Shown here piece by piece: positions 43,712-52,144 of a stretch of DNA of 64,000 nt (position 1 is the stretch's first letter; every line of letters starts with the position of its first letter). This DNA comes from Trichococcus palustris (GTDB lineage Bacteria > Bacillota > Bacilli > Lactobacillales > Aerococcaceae): contig NZ_FOTD01000008.1 in the NCBI RefSeq assembly GCF_900114465.1, forward strand, positions 48,670 to 112,669, written 5' to 3'. The notes under the pieces were generated by a model. The model was not told the origin of the DNA. It did no database searches and worked only from the letters and a program-made list of their open reading frames with translations. The translations under genes were made by a program, and so were the position numbers.

Positions 43712-45589
43712 ATGGATAAAAAGCATATCGTAGTGGTCGGGGCGGGTTTCGCCGGCGTGGCGGCAACGAAAAAATTAGCTAAGCATTTCAGGAACGATAA
43801 AAATGTCCTGATTACGTTGATAGACCGGCATTCTTATCAAACCTACATGACGGAATTGCATGAAGTGGCGGCCGGCCGCGTTGCTCCGGATGCCATTCAG
43901 TATGATTTGCAGCGGCTGTTTTGCAATAATAAAAATGTGGATATCGTAACCGATGAAGTCAGGAATGTAGACCGTAAGGCGAAAATCATCACAACGATTG
44001 GCGGCAGCTTCCCTTATGACTATCTGATTCTGGCCATGGGCGGGGAACCGAATACGTTCAATGTACCGGGTGTCGACGAACATGCCTTCACGATGTGGTC
44101 CTGGGAGGATGCGAACAAAATCCGCCGTCATATCCAGGATACGGTCGAGGCCGCTTCGAACGAGCATGATAAGGAAAAACGCAAGGGGATGCTGACAGCG
44201 GTCGTCAGCGGGGCCGGCTTCACGGGTGTGGAATTGGTCGGCGAACTGATGGAATGGAAAGAACGGCTGGCCAAAGACAACAAGTTGGATCCGTCTGAAT
44301 TCAGCCTGTATTTGGTGGAAGCCGCCCCGATCATTTTAGGCGTCGTGACCGAGAGGGAACAAAAGAAAGCTGAAAAATACATGCTCAAGCAAGGCATCCA
44401 GATCATCAAAGGCAACGGGGTCGCGAAAGTGGAGAAGGACTTCGTTCAATTGGCGGACGGAACGGTCATCCCGACGCAGACATTGATCTGGACAGCTGGC
44501 GTCAAGGCCAATTCGGACACAGCGGCATATGGTATCGAGCGAGCGAAGGCCGGCCGTTTGGTCGCCAATAAATATATGGAAGCAAAGGATTCCGAAGGCG
44601 TCTACCTGGCCGGGGATTTGGTCTACTATGAAGAACCGGACAAAGACAATGCGCCGGTTCCGCAGATCGTGCAGTCCGCTGAGCAGACAGGGCATACCGC
44701 AGCCGCGAACATCATCGCAGCCATCGAGGGGACGGAAAAGACCGAACACAAGGGGATCTACCAAGGATTCATGATTTCCATCGGCTCCCGTTATGGCGTG
44801 GCCTATTTGATGGACAAGATTCACCTGAGCGGTTTCTTGGCGATGCTGGTCAAACATATGGTGAACCTCTTCTATTTCCTGACCATCGGCTCCGGCTATT
44901 ATTTTGTGAAATACATCTACCATGAATTCTTCCATATCAAGGACAAACGGAATATCTTCCGCGGGCATCTTTCCAGATTGGGGAATGTTTTATGGGTCTT
45001 GCCGTTGCGCGTCTTCTATGGAAGCATGTGGACGTGGGAAGCGCTCAAGAAGATCTTTGGCTTGTACGGAACCACTTCCTGGTTCGGGAATGAGATTGTC
45101 CTGCCGTTTTCCTGGCTGAAGGAGGCCACAACGGGCGCATCGCAAGCGGTAGTGCCGACTGCAGCAACGGCTGCCCATCCGGTCTTCGGCCTCAGCTATG
45201 CCTACGGTGAAGAACCGATGATGATCTTCAAACAGGCGCCGGAATGGTTCAACAGCATCATGAAGGTGATGATCCCGAACCCGGAAGTCGCTTTATTCTT
45301 CCAGAAATTCATGACCGTCGTTGAATTGTTGATTGGCTTGGCGATCATCGCCGGATTGTTTACCTTCCTGGCGAACGCCGCGACCATTGCTTTGGTCATC
45401 TCCTTCTCGTTATCCGGTATGTTCTATTGGGTGAATATGTGGTTCATCCCGGTGGCTATCGCCCTAATGAATGGTTCCGGGAGAGCCTTTGGGTTGGATT
45501 ATTACGTGATGCCGTGGATCCAGAAGAAGCTGGATGCGTGGTGGTACGGAAAGACGAAATCGATTTACGAGCCGGGAATCGGAAAATAA
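43712..45589 (+). CDS. ndh2: Type II NADH dehydrogenase with C-terminal membrane domain (FLEET)
   Basis: 625 residues from the ATG at 43712 (GGGGAAG upstream). FAD-binding VVVGAGFAGVAAT at the start and NADH-binding VSGAGFTGVELVGEL near residue 165 define an NDH-2 enzyme of about 400 residues. The remaining ~220 residues form a second part with membrane segments resembling DoxX (VVELLIGLAIIAGLFTFLAN, then FSLSGMFYWVNMW). This extended architecture is that of the FLEET Ndh2 of Listeria and not of the respiratory NDH-2. It passes electrons from NADH to a dedicated demethylmenaquinone pool. Confidence 0.9.
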   Translation: MDKKHIVVVGAGFAGVAATKKLAKHFRNDKNVLITLIDRHSYQTYMTELHEVAAGRVAPDAIQYDLQRLFCNNKNVDIVTDEVRNVDRKAKIITTIGGSFPYDYLILAMGGEPNTFNVPGVDEHAFTMWSWEDANKIRRHIQDTVEAASNEHDKEKRKGMLTAVVSGAGFTGVELVGELMEWKERLAKDNKLDPSEFSLYLVEAAPIILGVVTEREQKKAEKYMLKQGIQIIKGNGVAKVEKDFVQLADGTVIPTQTLIWTAGVKANSDTAAYGIERAKAGRLVANKYMEAKDSEGVYLAGDLVYYEEPDKDNAPVPQIVQSAEQTGHTAAANIIAAIEGTEKTEHKGIYQGFMISIGSRYGVAYLMDKIHLSGFLAMLVKHMVNLFYFLTIGSGYYFVKYIYHEFFHIKDKRNIFRGHLSRLGNVLWVLPLRVFYGSMWTWEALKKIFGLYGTTSWFGNEIVLPFSWLKEATTGASQAVVPTAATAAHPVFGLSYAYGEEPMMIFKQAPEWFNSIMKVMIPNPEVALFFQKFMTVVELLIGLAIIAGLFTFLANAATIALVISFSLSGMFYWVNMWFIPVAIALMNGSGRAFGLDYYVMPWIQKKLDAWWYGKTKSIYEPGIGK

Positions 45590-45603
45590 TAGGATGGTAA
45601 CAG

Positions 45604-45640
45604 GGTTAAGGTGGGGAGGCCTGCCTTATCCCTTTTCTTT
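45604..45640 (+). terminator. Terminator candidate after ndh2
   Basis: GGGTTAAGG...CCTTATCCC (one mismatch) followed by TTTTCTTTT. Confidence 0.7.
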
Positions 45641-45663
45641 TAGGGAAGGGATGCGACTGCAAC

Positions 45664-46083
45664 ATGAAAAAATATCTTAGGATGCTTCGGAAAGGGGATC
45701 TGATCATCATCTTATTTTTGATGGTGGGCTCGTTCTTTCCGCTGGGCATCTTTACCTATCAGCAGGCCAATGCGGAAAATAGGGAGAGGATCGCCGTTGT
45801 CAGCGTAGACGGGAAAGCCGTAAAGGAGTTTGCCTTACGCGATGATGGCAAGACTGAGACCTATGTTTGTGTTGATGGCCACGGACACGAGAATACGATT
45901 GTGAGAGAAGGCTCCGTCATCTACATGGATTCGGCGGATTGCAAAGACCAATTGTGCGTGCGCATGGGCGCGAAATCGAAGGCAGGGGAAACGATACTAT
46001 GCCTGCCGAATCGTGTTTTGATTGAAGTAAAAGCAAGTCCGGATACGCAGACAGATGAAAATGCCCTTGATATCATATCCTAA
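45664..46083 (+). CDS. eetA: EetA, NusG domain II-like extracytoplasmic protein (FLEET)
   Basis: 139 residues. One N-terminal membrane anchor (residues 12-32) is followed by an extracytoplasmic domain beginning RIAVVSVDGKAVKEFAL. SADCKDQLCVRMGAKSKAGE and TILCLPNRVLIEV match the NusG domain II family. In Listeria EetA acts with EetB between the quinone pool and PplA or flavins; the exact step is unresolved. It sits directly before dmkB (38 bp). Confidence 0.83.
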   Translation: MKKYLRMLRKGDLIIILFLMVGSFFPLGIFTYQQANAENRERIAVVSVDGKAVKEFALRDDGKTETYVCVDGHGHENTIVREGSVIYMDSADCKDQLCVRMGAKSKAGETILCLPNRVLIEVKASPDTQTDENALDIIS

Positions 46084-46121
46084 AAAACGGCACAAAAAGA
46101 ATAGAATGGGGGGATCGCTAT

Positions 46122-47102
46122 ATGAAAATCCATCCGATGTGGGATGATCACCCAACGATACAATCCGAATTGATTGCAACCAATCATCTGATCGAAAAGA
46201 ATATAACCATTAAGAACCCAGCTGTCAGGGAAGAGATACTCAAACGGCTGTTGTCGGGGGGGAAGATGTTGCGCCCGGCTTACAGCCTGTTGTTTTCTTA
46301 TTATGCTGATGAGCGGGATGCAGAGAGGGCTCGGGCGATTGCGGCGGCCATCGAGGTGCTGCATACGGCGACGTTGATGCACGATGATGTGATCGATCAA
46401 GCGGCCGTGCGCAGGGGGCAAACGACCATGAATGCTGCCTTCAGCAATCAAGTTGCCGTCTATACGGGGGATTATCTATTCACCGTCTGCTTTCGCTTAT
46501 TATCCCTTTATGCTAAGGATGCTGCGGTCCTGAAAATCGATACGACGGGCATGGAGGATATCCTGATCGGCGAATTGAACCAGATGGATATGCGCTATGA
46601 CCCGAATATGAAAATGCGCCATTATCTGAAACAGATCCAAGGGAAGACGGCGCAACTATTTGCGCTCAGCTGTTATGCAGGTGCCTATAAAGCGGATTCG
46701 GACAATAAGCTGGCGCATCTGGCCTACAGGATCGGGCATAATATCGGAATGGCTTTTCAGGTCAGGGACGATATATTGGATTACACCCAAGACCCATCCG
46801 TATTGGGCAAGCCAAGCATGAGCGATTTCAGGAACGGCATCTATACAGCGCCCTTGTTATATGCCATGCAGGCGAACCGCAAGGTATTCGAACCTTATAT
46901 TGCCAGGGAAGACGCCATCTTGGAACGGGAACTGACAGAAGTGCATGGGTTGGTTTCGCAATACGGAGGCATTGAGCTGGCCCAAGGGTTGGCGGAGAAA
47001 TACACCCTGAAAGCCCTTAAGCTCATCAGGCAACTGCCCGAACACCCCGTTAAGGAAACGTTAAAGCGATTAACTGAGCAATTGTTGCTGCGGGAAATGT
47101 AG
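46122..47102 (+). CDS. dmkB: Polyprenyl diphosphate synthase DmkB (FLEET)
   Basis: 326 residues. The first aspartate-rich motif lies in TLMHDDVIDQAAVRRG, the second in FQVRDDILDYTQD; both define trans-prenyl synthases. GGGGGGATC precedes the ATG. Within this locus it would supply the polyprenyl tail that DmkA attaches to the demethylmenaquinone headgroup used by Ndh2. It is followed by about 200 nt that contain the pplA promoter. Confidence 0.9.
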   Translation: MKIHPMWDDHPTIQSELIATNHLIEKNITIKNPAVREEILKRLLSGGKMLRPAYSLLFSYYADERDAERARAIAAAIEVLHTATLMHDDVIDQAAVRRGQTTMNAAFSNQVAVYTGDYLFTVCFRLLSLYAKDAAVLKIDTTGMEDILIGELNQMDMRYDPNMKMRHYLKQIQGKTAQLFALSCYAGAYKADSDNKLAHLAYRIGHNIGMAFQVRDDILDYTQDPSVLGKPSMSDFRNGIYTAPLLYAMQANRKVFEPYIAREDAILERELTEVHGLVSQYGGIELAQGLAEKYTLKALKLIRQLPEHPVKETLKRLTEQLLLREM

Positions 47103-47194
47103 CTGAAAGAATCAGGTTGTATTTTGTTTATCAGGGGAATAAACCTCTGAACAGCATGGTTTGGAAGGGTTTTCCGCAAATGGAGGGATATCGT

Positions 47195-47223
47195 TTGGAT
47201 AAATATGTTGCAAATGTTATGAT
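47195..47223 (+). promoter_or_regulatory. Promoter of pplA
   Basis: TTGGAT (47195-47200), 17-bp spacer, TATGAT (47218-47223). Confidence 0.65.
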
Positions 47224-47307
47224 ATATAATGTAGTTGGATATTGAAACTTTGTGATTGGAGTCACATATCTTGCTGCCATAAATCGACAGAGGACAAGGT
47301 GGGATAG

Positions 47308-47856
47308 ATGATGGAATTAAGAAAAGTGTTATCTACAGCGACAATGGTGCTTGCATCAACTTTTGTATTGGCTGCTTGCGGCGGTTCGAATACGAATACA
47401 GCGGCAAGCGACGCAGCATCAACAGCATCTTCAGTGGCAAGCGACGTAGCATCAGTGGCATCTTCAGTAGCTGAAGGCGGTCTGAAAGACGGTACCTATG
47501 GGATAGTCGAAAAGAACTTTGATACACGCGGGTGGAAGACAGAATTTTCGATCACCGTCGTTGGCGGGAAAATCACTGCATCGACATACGAGAACGTCAA
47601 CGAAGCGGGCGCAAAGAAATCCGAGGATGCAGACTATGAGGCAAACATGAAAGCGAAAACCGGTACAGGCCCTATGGAGTACTTTGCAGCTTTGAACAGC
47701 CAATTGGTTGAAAAGCAGGATCCGGCAGCGGTGGAAGTCGTGACGGGCGCTACGAATTCTTCGAATACATTTAAACAATATGCTCAACAATTGGTCGATG
47801 CGGCAAAAACCGGTAAAACCGGAACAGTCGAAATCGATAATGTAGTAGAGGAATAG
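47308..47856 (+). CDS. pplA: PplA-type flavinylated lipoprotein, single FMN domain
   Basis: 182 residues (start ATG 47308 or 47311; AAGGTGGG upstream). The signal peptide ends in the lipobox FVLAACGGS. A Ser/Ala/Val linker of about 35 residues contains a 33-bp tandem repeat. One FMN-binding domain follows (GTYGIVEKNFDTRGWKTEF, EVVTGATNSSNTF). The Thr of the TGAT motif is the expected site of covalent FMN attachment by the adjacent FmnB. Listeria PplA has two such domains; this protein has one. It would carry electrons from the membrane to flavin shuttles or external acceptors. Confidence 0.88.
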   Translation: MMELRKVLSTATMVLASTFVLAACGGSNTNTAASDAASTASSVASDVASVASSVAEGGLKDGTYGIVEKNFDTRGWKTEFSITVVGGKITASTYENVNEAGAKKSEDADYEANMKAKTGTGPMEYFAALNSQLVEKQDPAAVEVVTGATNSSNTFKQYAQQLVDAAKTGKTGTVEIDNVVEE

Positions 47857-47918
47857 CTTTGCGGTTCTGCAATCGTTAAGCGGTTTGATGAATTTTATAT
47901 AGAAAATAATGATAATAG

Positions 47919-47957
47919 ACAGGTAGGGACAGCGTTCTTGTTCCTGCCTGTTTTTTT
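47919..47957 (+). terminator. Terminator of pplA
   Basis: ACAGGTAGGGA...TTCCTGCCTGT with two minor irregularities, followed by TTTTTTT. It may raise PplA mRNA relative to fmnB-dmkA. Confidence 0.85.
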
Positions 47958-47982
47958 CAAAAAAATATGGGGTGGTTTTTGG

Positions 47983-49071
47983 ATGAGGGGATCAAAAAAA
48001 TATTACGGATTTATCAGTTCCATCATGTGCCTGCTTGTTTTCATGCTGTTGAGCGGATGCGGCAATCAGGGGGGGACGGCAAGCGGGACAGCAGCAATAA
48101 GGAAGGAACCCTATGAGAAAACAGCTTTCTTGATGGGCACATATGTCACCGTGCGCATCTATGATGAAGGGAAAGAGGCGGCTTTGGAAAAGGCGTTCAA
48201 CCGCGTCGAAGAATTGGCGGATAAAGTGACGGTGAACGAACCAGGATCAGAAATTGACGCAGTGAATCAGGCTGCGGGGATCGAGGCAATCCCCCTTTCG
48301 GAGGATGTCTACACGTTAGTGAAAAGCGCTTCTGAATACAGCAAACTGTCCAAGGGGGAGTTTGATTTTGCGATCGGTCCGATCACCGAATTGTGGCATA
48401 TTGGGTTTGACGATGCCAGGAAGCCGGAACAGAGTGAAATCGATGCTGTGTTGCCTTTGGTCGACTATGAGAAGGTTGTCCTGGATGATGTAAACCGGAC
48501 CGTTTTCCTTACGGAAGAGGGCATGAGGTTGGATCTGGGCGCCATCGCGAAAGGCTACATCACGGATGAAGTGAAGGAATTGCTGGATGCGGAAGGCGTG
48601 ACGACTGCCATCATCGATCTGGGTGGGAATGTCTATGTGATGGGCGGTTCGCCTTTGCGGGACGGGGAGTCCTGGAATGTAGGCATCCAAGATCCGTTGG
48701 CTGCGCGCGGGGAGACCATCGGGAAGACCAAGCAAAAGAACCGTTCCATCGTGACTTCGGGGATTTACGAGCGCTACATCGAAGTGGACGGCGTAACCTA
48801 TCATCATCTGATGAACCCGACAACAGGCTATCCATTTGACAATGAGATTGCGGGCGTCTCAATCATCTCGGACAAATCGATTGATGGCGACGCCTTGTCC
48901 ACGCTTGTTTTCGGGTTGGGTGTTGAGGCCGGTTTGGACTACGTCAACAGCCGTGAGGACATCGAAGCGGTTTTCGTTACGAAAGATAAGAAGGTCTATG
49001 TATCAGATGGGCTGAAAAATAATTTTGAACTGACGAATGAAGATTATGTTTGGGAAAATGAGGAGGGGTGA
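47983..49071 (+). CDS. fmnB: FAD:protein FMN transferase (ApbE family), FmnB
   Basis: 362 residues from the ATG at 47983, with GGGGTGG upstream; an ATG at 47938 lies inside the preceding terminator. The signal peptide ends in MLLSGCGNQ, so it is a lipoprotein on the outer face. ApbE motifs include MGTYVTVRIYDEG, DLGAIAKGYITDE, DLGGNVYVMGG and HHLMNPTTGYP, with the Mg-binding region GVSIISDKSIDGDALST. It attaches FMN to Thr of the PplA flavinylation motif. Its stop overlaps the dmkA ribosome binding region. Confidence 0.92.
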   Translation: MRGSKKYYGFISSIMCLLVFMLLSGCGNQGGTASGTAAIRKEPYEKTAFLMGTYVTVRIYDEGKEAALEKAFNRVEELADKVTVNEPGSEIDAVNQAAGIEAIPLSEDVYTLVKSASEYSKLSKGEFDFAIGPITELWHIGFDDARKPEQSEIDAVLPLVDYEKVVLDDVNRTVFLTEEGMRLDLGAIAKGYITDEVKELLDAEGVTTAIIDLGGNVYVMGGSPLRDGESWNVGIQDPLAARGETIGKTKQKNRSIVTSGIYERYIEVDGVTYHHLMNPTTGYPFDNEIAGVSIISDKSIDGDALSTLVFGLGVEAGLDYVNSREDIEAVFVTKDKKVYVSDGLKNNFELTNEDYVWENEEG

Positions 49072-49076
49072 TGCGG

Positions 49077-50018
49077 ATGAGTATACCTGTATTTTTAGAA
49101 TTTGTGGAAATCAAAACCAAGTTGGCTAGCCTTTTCCCCTTTGTGCTAGGAACGCTTTTTACGATTTATCATTTCGGAAGCTTTGATGGATTGAATACAG
49201 CACTTTTTTTTGTGGCCATGGTCGTATTCGACATGGCCACAACAGCCATCAACAATACGATGGATTATATTAAGGCTAAGAATGTGATGTACAGGGAGGA
49301 AGAAAACATTCTCGGAAAGGCGAATATATCCGTCAAAAAGGCAGCAACGATTATCGTGGCCATGATTTCTTTGGCTGCTTTGGTGGGCGTTTTTCTGGCG
49401 TATCGTACCAATCTGTTGCTGTTGTTCATCGGAGCGGCTTGTTTTCTGATCGGTATTTTGTATACGTTTGGACCTTTTCCGATTTCGAGGATGCCATTGG
49501 GGGAAGTGGCATCCGGGTTGACGATGGGATTCGGCATCTTTTTCATCGCTGTTTTTGTGAATGTTCCTGCCGATACGCTCGCGAGTCTGCTGATTCGGCT
49601 GCCGCTCTTTACGATCAACGGCAATATTGTCAATCTCTTGATTGTGGGGCTGCAATCGCTGCCTTTGGTTTTTACCATCGCCAACATCATGCTTGCGAAT
49701 AATTTGTGCGACTATGAAACGGATCTGTCCAATCACCGTTATACCTTGACCTTCTACATCGGTAAACCGATCGCCATTCGCTTGTACGCTTGGTTGTACT
49801 ATGGCGCCTTCGCCGCTACGACAGCATCCGTTCTATTAGGGGTCTATCCGTTGTGGCTGCTGCTTATTTGGTTGGTTTTCCCCACCATTAATCAGAATAT
49901 CGCCCGATTCAAAGCGAAGCAAGATAAGGCGACCACTTTCAATTTAGCGATCAAGAATCTGGTTCTCTATCATGGGATGGAGATTGTCTTGCTGGTTCTT
50001 TCGCTCATCTTGAAATGA
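49077..50018 (+). CDS. dmkA: UbiA-family prenyltransferase DmkA (FLEET)
   Basis: 313 residues from the ATG at 49077, with AGGAGGGG 8 nt upstream; GTG 49068 and ATG 49071 lie in or next to that site. The fold has eight to nine membrane segments with the aspartate motifs NNTMDYIKAK and NLCDYETDLSNHRYTL. It is a MenA-like enzyme that would prenylate 1,4-dihydroxy-2-naphthoate to demethylmenaquinone, using the chain made by DmkB. No men genes for the naphthoate are in the window. Confidence 0.9.
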   Translation: MSIPVFLEFVEIKTKLASLFPFVLGTLFTIYHFGSFDGLNTALFFVAMVVFDMATTAINNTMDYIKAKNVMYREEENILGKANISVKKAATIIVAMISLAALVGVFLAYRTNLLLLFIGAACFLIGILYTFGPFPISRMPLGEVASGLTMGFGIFFIAVFVNVPADTLASLLIRLPLFTINGNIVNLLIVGLQSLPLVFTIANIMLANNLCDYETDLSNHRYTLTFYIGKPIAIRLYAWLYYGAFAATTASVLLGVYPLWLLLIWLVFPTINQNIARFKAKQDKATTFNLAIKNLVLYHGMEIVLLVLSLILK

Positions 50019-50206
50019 TGTCCATTCGCTGTGGTGTTCCTGAGGATGAGGTTTTTCTGAAGGAGATGACCTGTCAGGCGATTTATTTGCCTAGAAAGAT
50101 ATTGGAAGAGCCCGCTAAATTGCCTTCCAAAGAAGACTATTATGGTCTGCTTGCAACCATGGAAGCGTATGAAGGCGTGGAAGAAATAATTGCAGTGGAT
50201 AAATAG
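50015..50206 (+). CDS. Truncated GNAT-like protein, N-terminal part only
   Basis: 63 codons; the ATG overlaps the dmkA stop by 4 nt (ATGATG arrangement), with no own ribosome binding site. MSIRCGVPEDEVFLKEMTCQ followed by AIYLPR matches the first strand and helix of GNAT acetyltransferases of about 150 residues, but no acetyl-CoA loop follows. It is probably a 3'-truncated gene that remains translationally coupled to dmkA. No function is assigned. Confidence 0.5.
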   Translation: MMSIRCGVPEDEVFLKEMTCQAIYLPRKILEEPAKLPSKEDYYGLLATMEAYEGVEEIIAVDK

Positions 50207-50215
50207 CGCGTTTGA

Positions 50216-50248
50216 AGGGCTCCGGGAATAAAAATTCCGGGGCCTTTT
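50216..50248 (+). terminator. Terminator of the fmnB-dmkA unit
   Basis: GGCTCCGGGAAT-AAA-ATTCCGGGGCC followed by TTTT. Confidence 0.88.
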
Positions 50249-50383
50249 GATATATTCAGAATGGATCAACGCGAAATGACCGCCAGGAGCCTAAGCAAAG
50301 AAAATGTTTGACAGAAAGAGATTCGCACTCTAATATTAACTGCGTAGTGTACACAAAATGAGAAAAGTAAGGTGAGCGACAAA

Positions 50384-50536
50384 ATGGCACAAAGGAAAAC
50401 TGCATTGGCCTGCACTGTATGTGGATCGAGAAACTATACCATCACACCTTCTGAAAAAGGTCGCACAGAGCGTTTAGAAGTTAAGAAATTTTGCCGGTAC
50501 TGCGGTAAGCATACCTTGCATAAAGAAACGAAATAA
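50384..50536 (+). CDS. rpmG: Ribosomal protein bL33
   Basis: 50 residues: [18 protein letters not shown] begins the protein and [15 protein letters not shown] ends it. Both zinc-binding CxxC pairs are present, so this is the C+ paralogue type. AAGGTGAG precedes the ATG. Together with secE and nusG it is the classic Firmicutes trio before the rplKAJL genes. Confidence 0.96.
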   Translation: MAQRKTALACTVCGSRNYTITPSEKGRTERLEVKKFCRYCGKHTLHKETK

Positions 50537-50568
50537 CGAAACTGGCAACATATAGTAGGAGGGTAAAC

Positions 50569-50739
50569 ATGAAATTTCTGAAAAGCGTAGTTGATGAAAT
50601 GAAGCAAGTTACTTGGCCAACTGGTAAAGAGTTAACAAAATATACAAATACTGTAATCGTCACTTCCGTCTTATTCGGTATCTTCTTTGCCGTTGTGGAT
50701 TTCGGAATCAGCGGAACCATGAATTTATTTTTAAAATAA
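50569..50739 (+). CDS. secE: Preprotein translocase subunit SecE
   Basis: 56 residues, MKFLKSVVDEMKQVTWPTGK at the N-terminus, with the conserved WPTxKEL motif before a single membrane helix (VTSVLFGIFFAVVDFGI). This is the short one-helix form of Gram-positive bacteria. AGGAGGG precedes the ATG. Confidence 0.96.
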   Translation: MKFLKSVVDEMKQVTWPTGKELTKYTNTVIVTSVLFGIFFAVVDFGISGTMNLFLK

Positions 50740-50797
50740 AATAAGAATTGTGGCAATGCAGTCTTTGTGATGCTATAATGTTAACGCCGTATAGAAG

Positions 50798-50824
50798 AAA
50801 CCTTTCAAGTGGAAGGTTTTTTTA
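50798..50824 (+). terminator. Hairpin between secE and nusG
   Basis: AAACCTT-TCAAGT-GGAAGGTTT followed by TTTT; probably a terminator or attenuator. TATAAT at 50774-50779 just upstream has no clear -35. Confidence 0.7.
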
Positions 50825-50877
50825 TTTACAAGAAAATAGACCGAAATCAAATCTAAATTAGGAAAGAAGATGCAAAA

Positions 50878-51426
50878 ATGGAAACAATTGAACATGAAAA
50901 ACAATGGTATGTCCTGCACACGTACTCCGGCTACGAGAACAAAGTCAAGATGAACATCGAGTCCAGAGCGCAAAGCATGAATATGGAAGATCATATTTTC
51001 CGCGTCGTCATTCCGGAAGAAGAACAAGTGGAGATCAAGGACGGGAAAGAGAAAGCGACAACGCAAAAAACATTCCCGGGATATGTATTGGTCGAAATGA
51101 TCATGTCCGATGAAGCGTGGTATGTAGTCCGTAATACGCCGGGCGTAACAGGATTCGTAGGGTCGCATGGTGCGGGGAGCAAACCGGTACCGTTGCTGCA
51201 GGAAGAGATTGAAGTAATCTTGAAACGCATGGGCATGAGCACGCGCACGCATGACGTTGAATTCGAAAAAGGCGAACCTGTAACCATCATCGATGGTGCG
51301 TTCAACGGCCTATCCGGATTTGTCGAAGAGGTTGACAGCGAAAGAAGCAAGCTGAAAGTGCTTATCGAAATGTTCGGCCGCGAAACGATTGCGGAACTTG
51401 ATTATGGTCAAGTGGAAAAAGGCTAA
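50878..51426 (+). CDS. nusG: Transcription termination/antitermination factor NusG
   Basis: 182 residues. The NGN domain starts KQWYVLHTYSGYENKVKMN and contains PGYVLVEM; the KOW motif is KGEPVTIIDGAFNGLSGFVE. It binds RNA polymerase and couples to the ribosome. AGGAAAGAAG precedes the ATG. Confidence 0.97.
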   Translation: METIEHEKQWYVLHTYSGYENKVKMNIESRAQSMNMEDHIFRVVIPEEEQVEIKDGKEKATTQKTFPGYVLVEMIMSDEAWYVVRNTPGVTGFVGSHGAGSKPVPLLQEEIEVILKRMGMSTRTHDVEFEKGEPVTIIDGAFNGLSGFVEEVDSERSKLKVLIEMFGRETIAELDYGQVEKG

Positions 51427-51479
51427 AAGCCCCCGACAAAAGGGATTTTGGTTATTTTGAAAAAAAGCTTAAAAATTCA

Positions 51480-51508
51480 TTGCGTCTGAATGGACGTTCT
51501 GTTATACT
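51480..51508 (+). promoter_or_regulatory. Promoter of rplK-rplA
   Basis: TTGCGT (51480-51485), 17-bp spacer, TATACT (51503-51508). Confidence 0.7.
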
Positions 51509-51537
51509 GTATCGGTACGTTTATGCGTATGTATTGA

Positions 51538-51571
51538 GTGGGAGGGGAAATCTTAACCCCATTAAACCACA
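51538..51571 (+). promoter_or_regulatory. L1-type mRNA motif before rplK
   Basis: GTGGGAGG...TTAACCCC...TTAAACCACA: GTGG pairs with CCAC, and inner GGGG with CCCC. The same motif recurs before rplA (52145-52171). Its shape and place are those of a ribosomal protein L1 autoregulatory site. Confidence 0.6.
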
Positions 51572-51598
51572 TCACGAACAATCAAGGAGGTATGTCTC

Positions 51599-52024
51599 GT
51601 GGCTAAAAAAGTTGTCAAATTAGTTAAGTTACAAATTCCTGCAGGTAAAGCATCTCCTGCTCCACCGGTAGGTCCAGCTTTAGGTCAAGCACAAGTAAAC
51701 ATCATGGGATTCTGTAAAGAATTCAATGCGCGTACAGCTGACCAAGCAGGTATGATCATTCCCGTTGTTATCTCTGTATATGAAGATCGTTCATTCACCT
51801 TCATTACAAAAACTCCTCCAGCTCCAGTATTATTGAAAAAAGCTGCAGGTATCGAATCAGGTTCAGGCGAACCGAACAAGAAAAAAGTTGGTAGCGTAAC
51901 GCGTGACCAAGTTAAAGAAATCGCTGAAACAAAAATGACAGACTTAAATGCAGCAGACGTAGAAGCTGCTATGCGTATGGTCGAAGGTACTGCACGTTCT
52001 ATGGGTATTACAGTCCAAGACTAA
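51599..52024 (+). CDS. rplK: Ribosomal protein uL11
   Basis: 141 residues from a GTG at 51599, with AAGGAGG upstream. [20 protein letters not shown] and [18 protein letters not shown] are the invariant L11 segments. It binds 23S rRNA at the GTPase centre. Codon use shifts to the A/T-ending style of highly expressed genes. Confidence 0.98.
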   Translation: MAKKVVKLVKLQIPAGKASPAPPVGPALGQAQVNIMGFCKEFNARTADQAGMIIPVVISVYEDRSFTFITKTPPAPVLLKKAAGIESGSGEPNKKKVGSVTRDQVKEIAETKMTDLNAADVEAAMRMVEGTARSMGITVQD

Positions 52025-52098
52025 CTCAAAATGCAGCTTCTCATGCGGTCGCGCAAACGGACAGTCGCTACATTAAAATAGCATTGTCATTCTGATGA

Positions 52099-52120
52099 CC
52101 CGCAGCATCCATGCTGCGGG
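52099..52120 (+). other. GC-rich hairpin between rplK and rplA
   Basis: CCCGCAGCA-TCCA-TGCTGCGGG, without T tract; likely an mRNA processing or stability element. Confidence 0.5.
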
Positions 52121-52144
52121 GAGCAGACGTTGGTTCGCTCGCAA

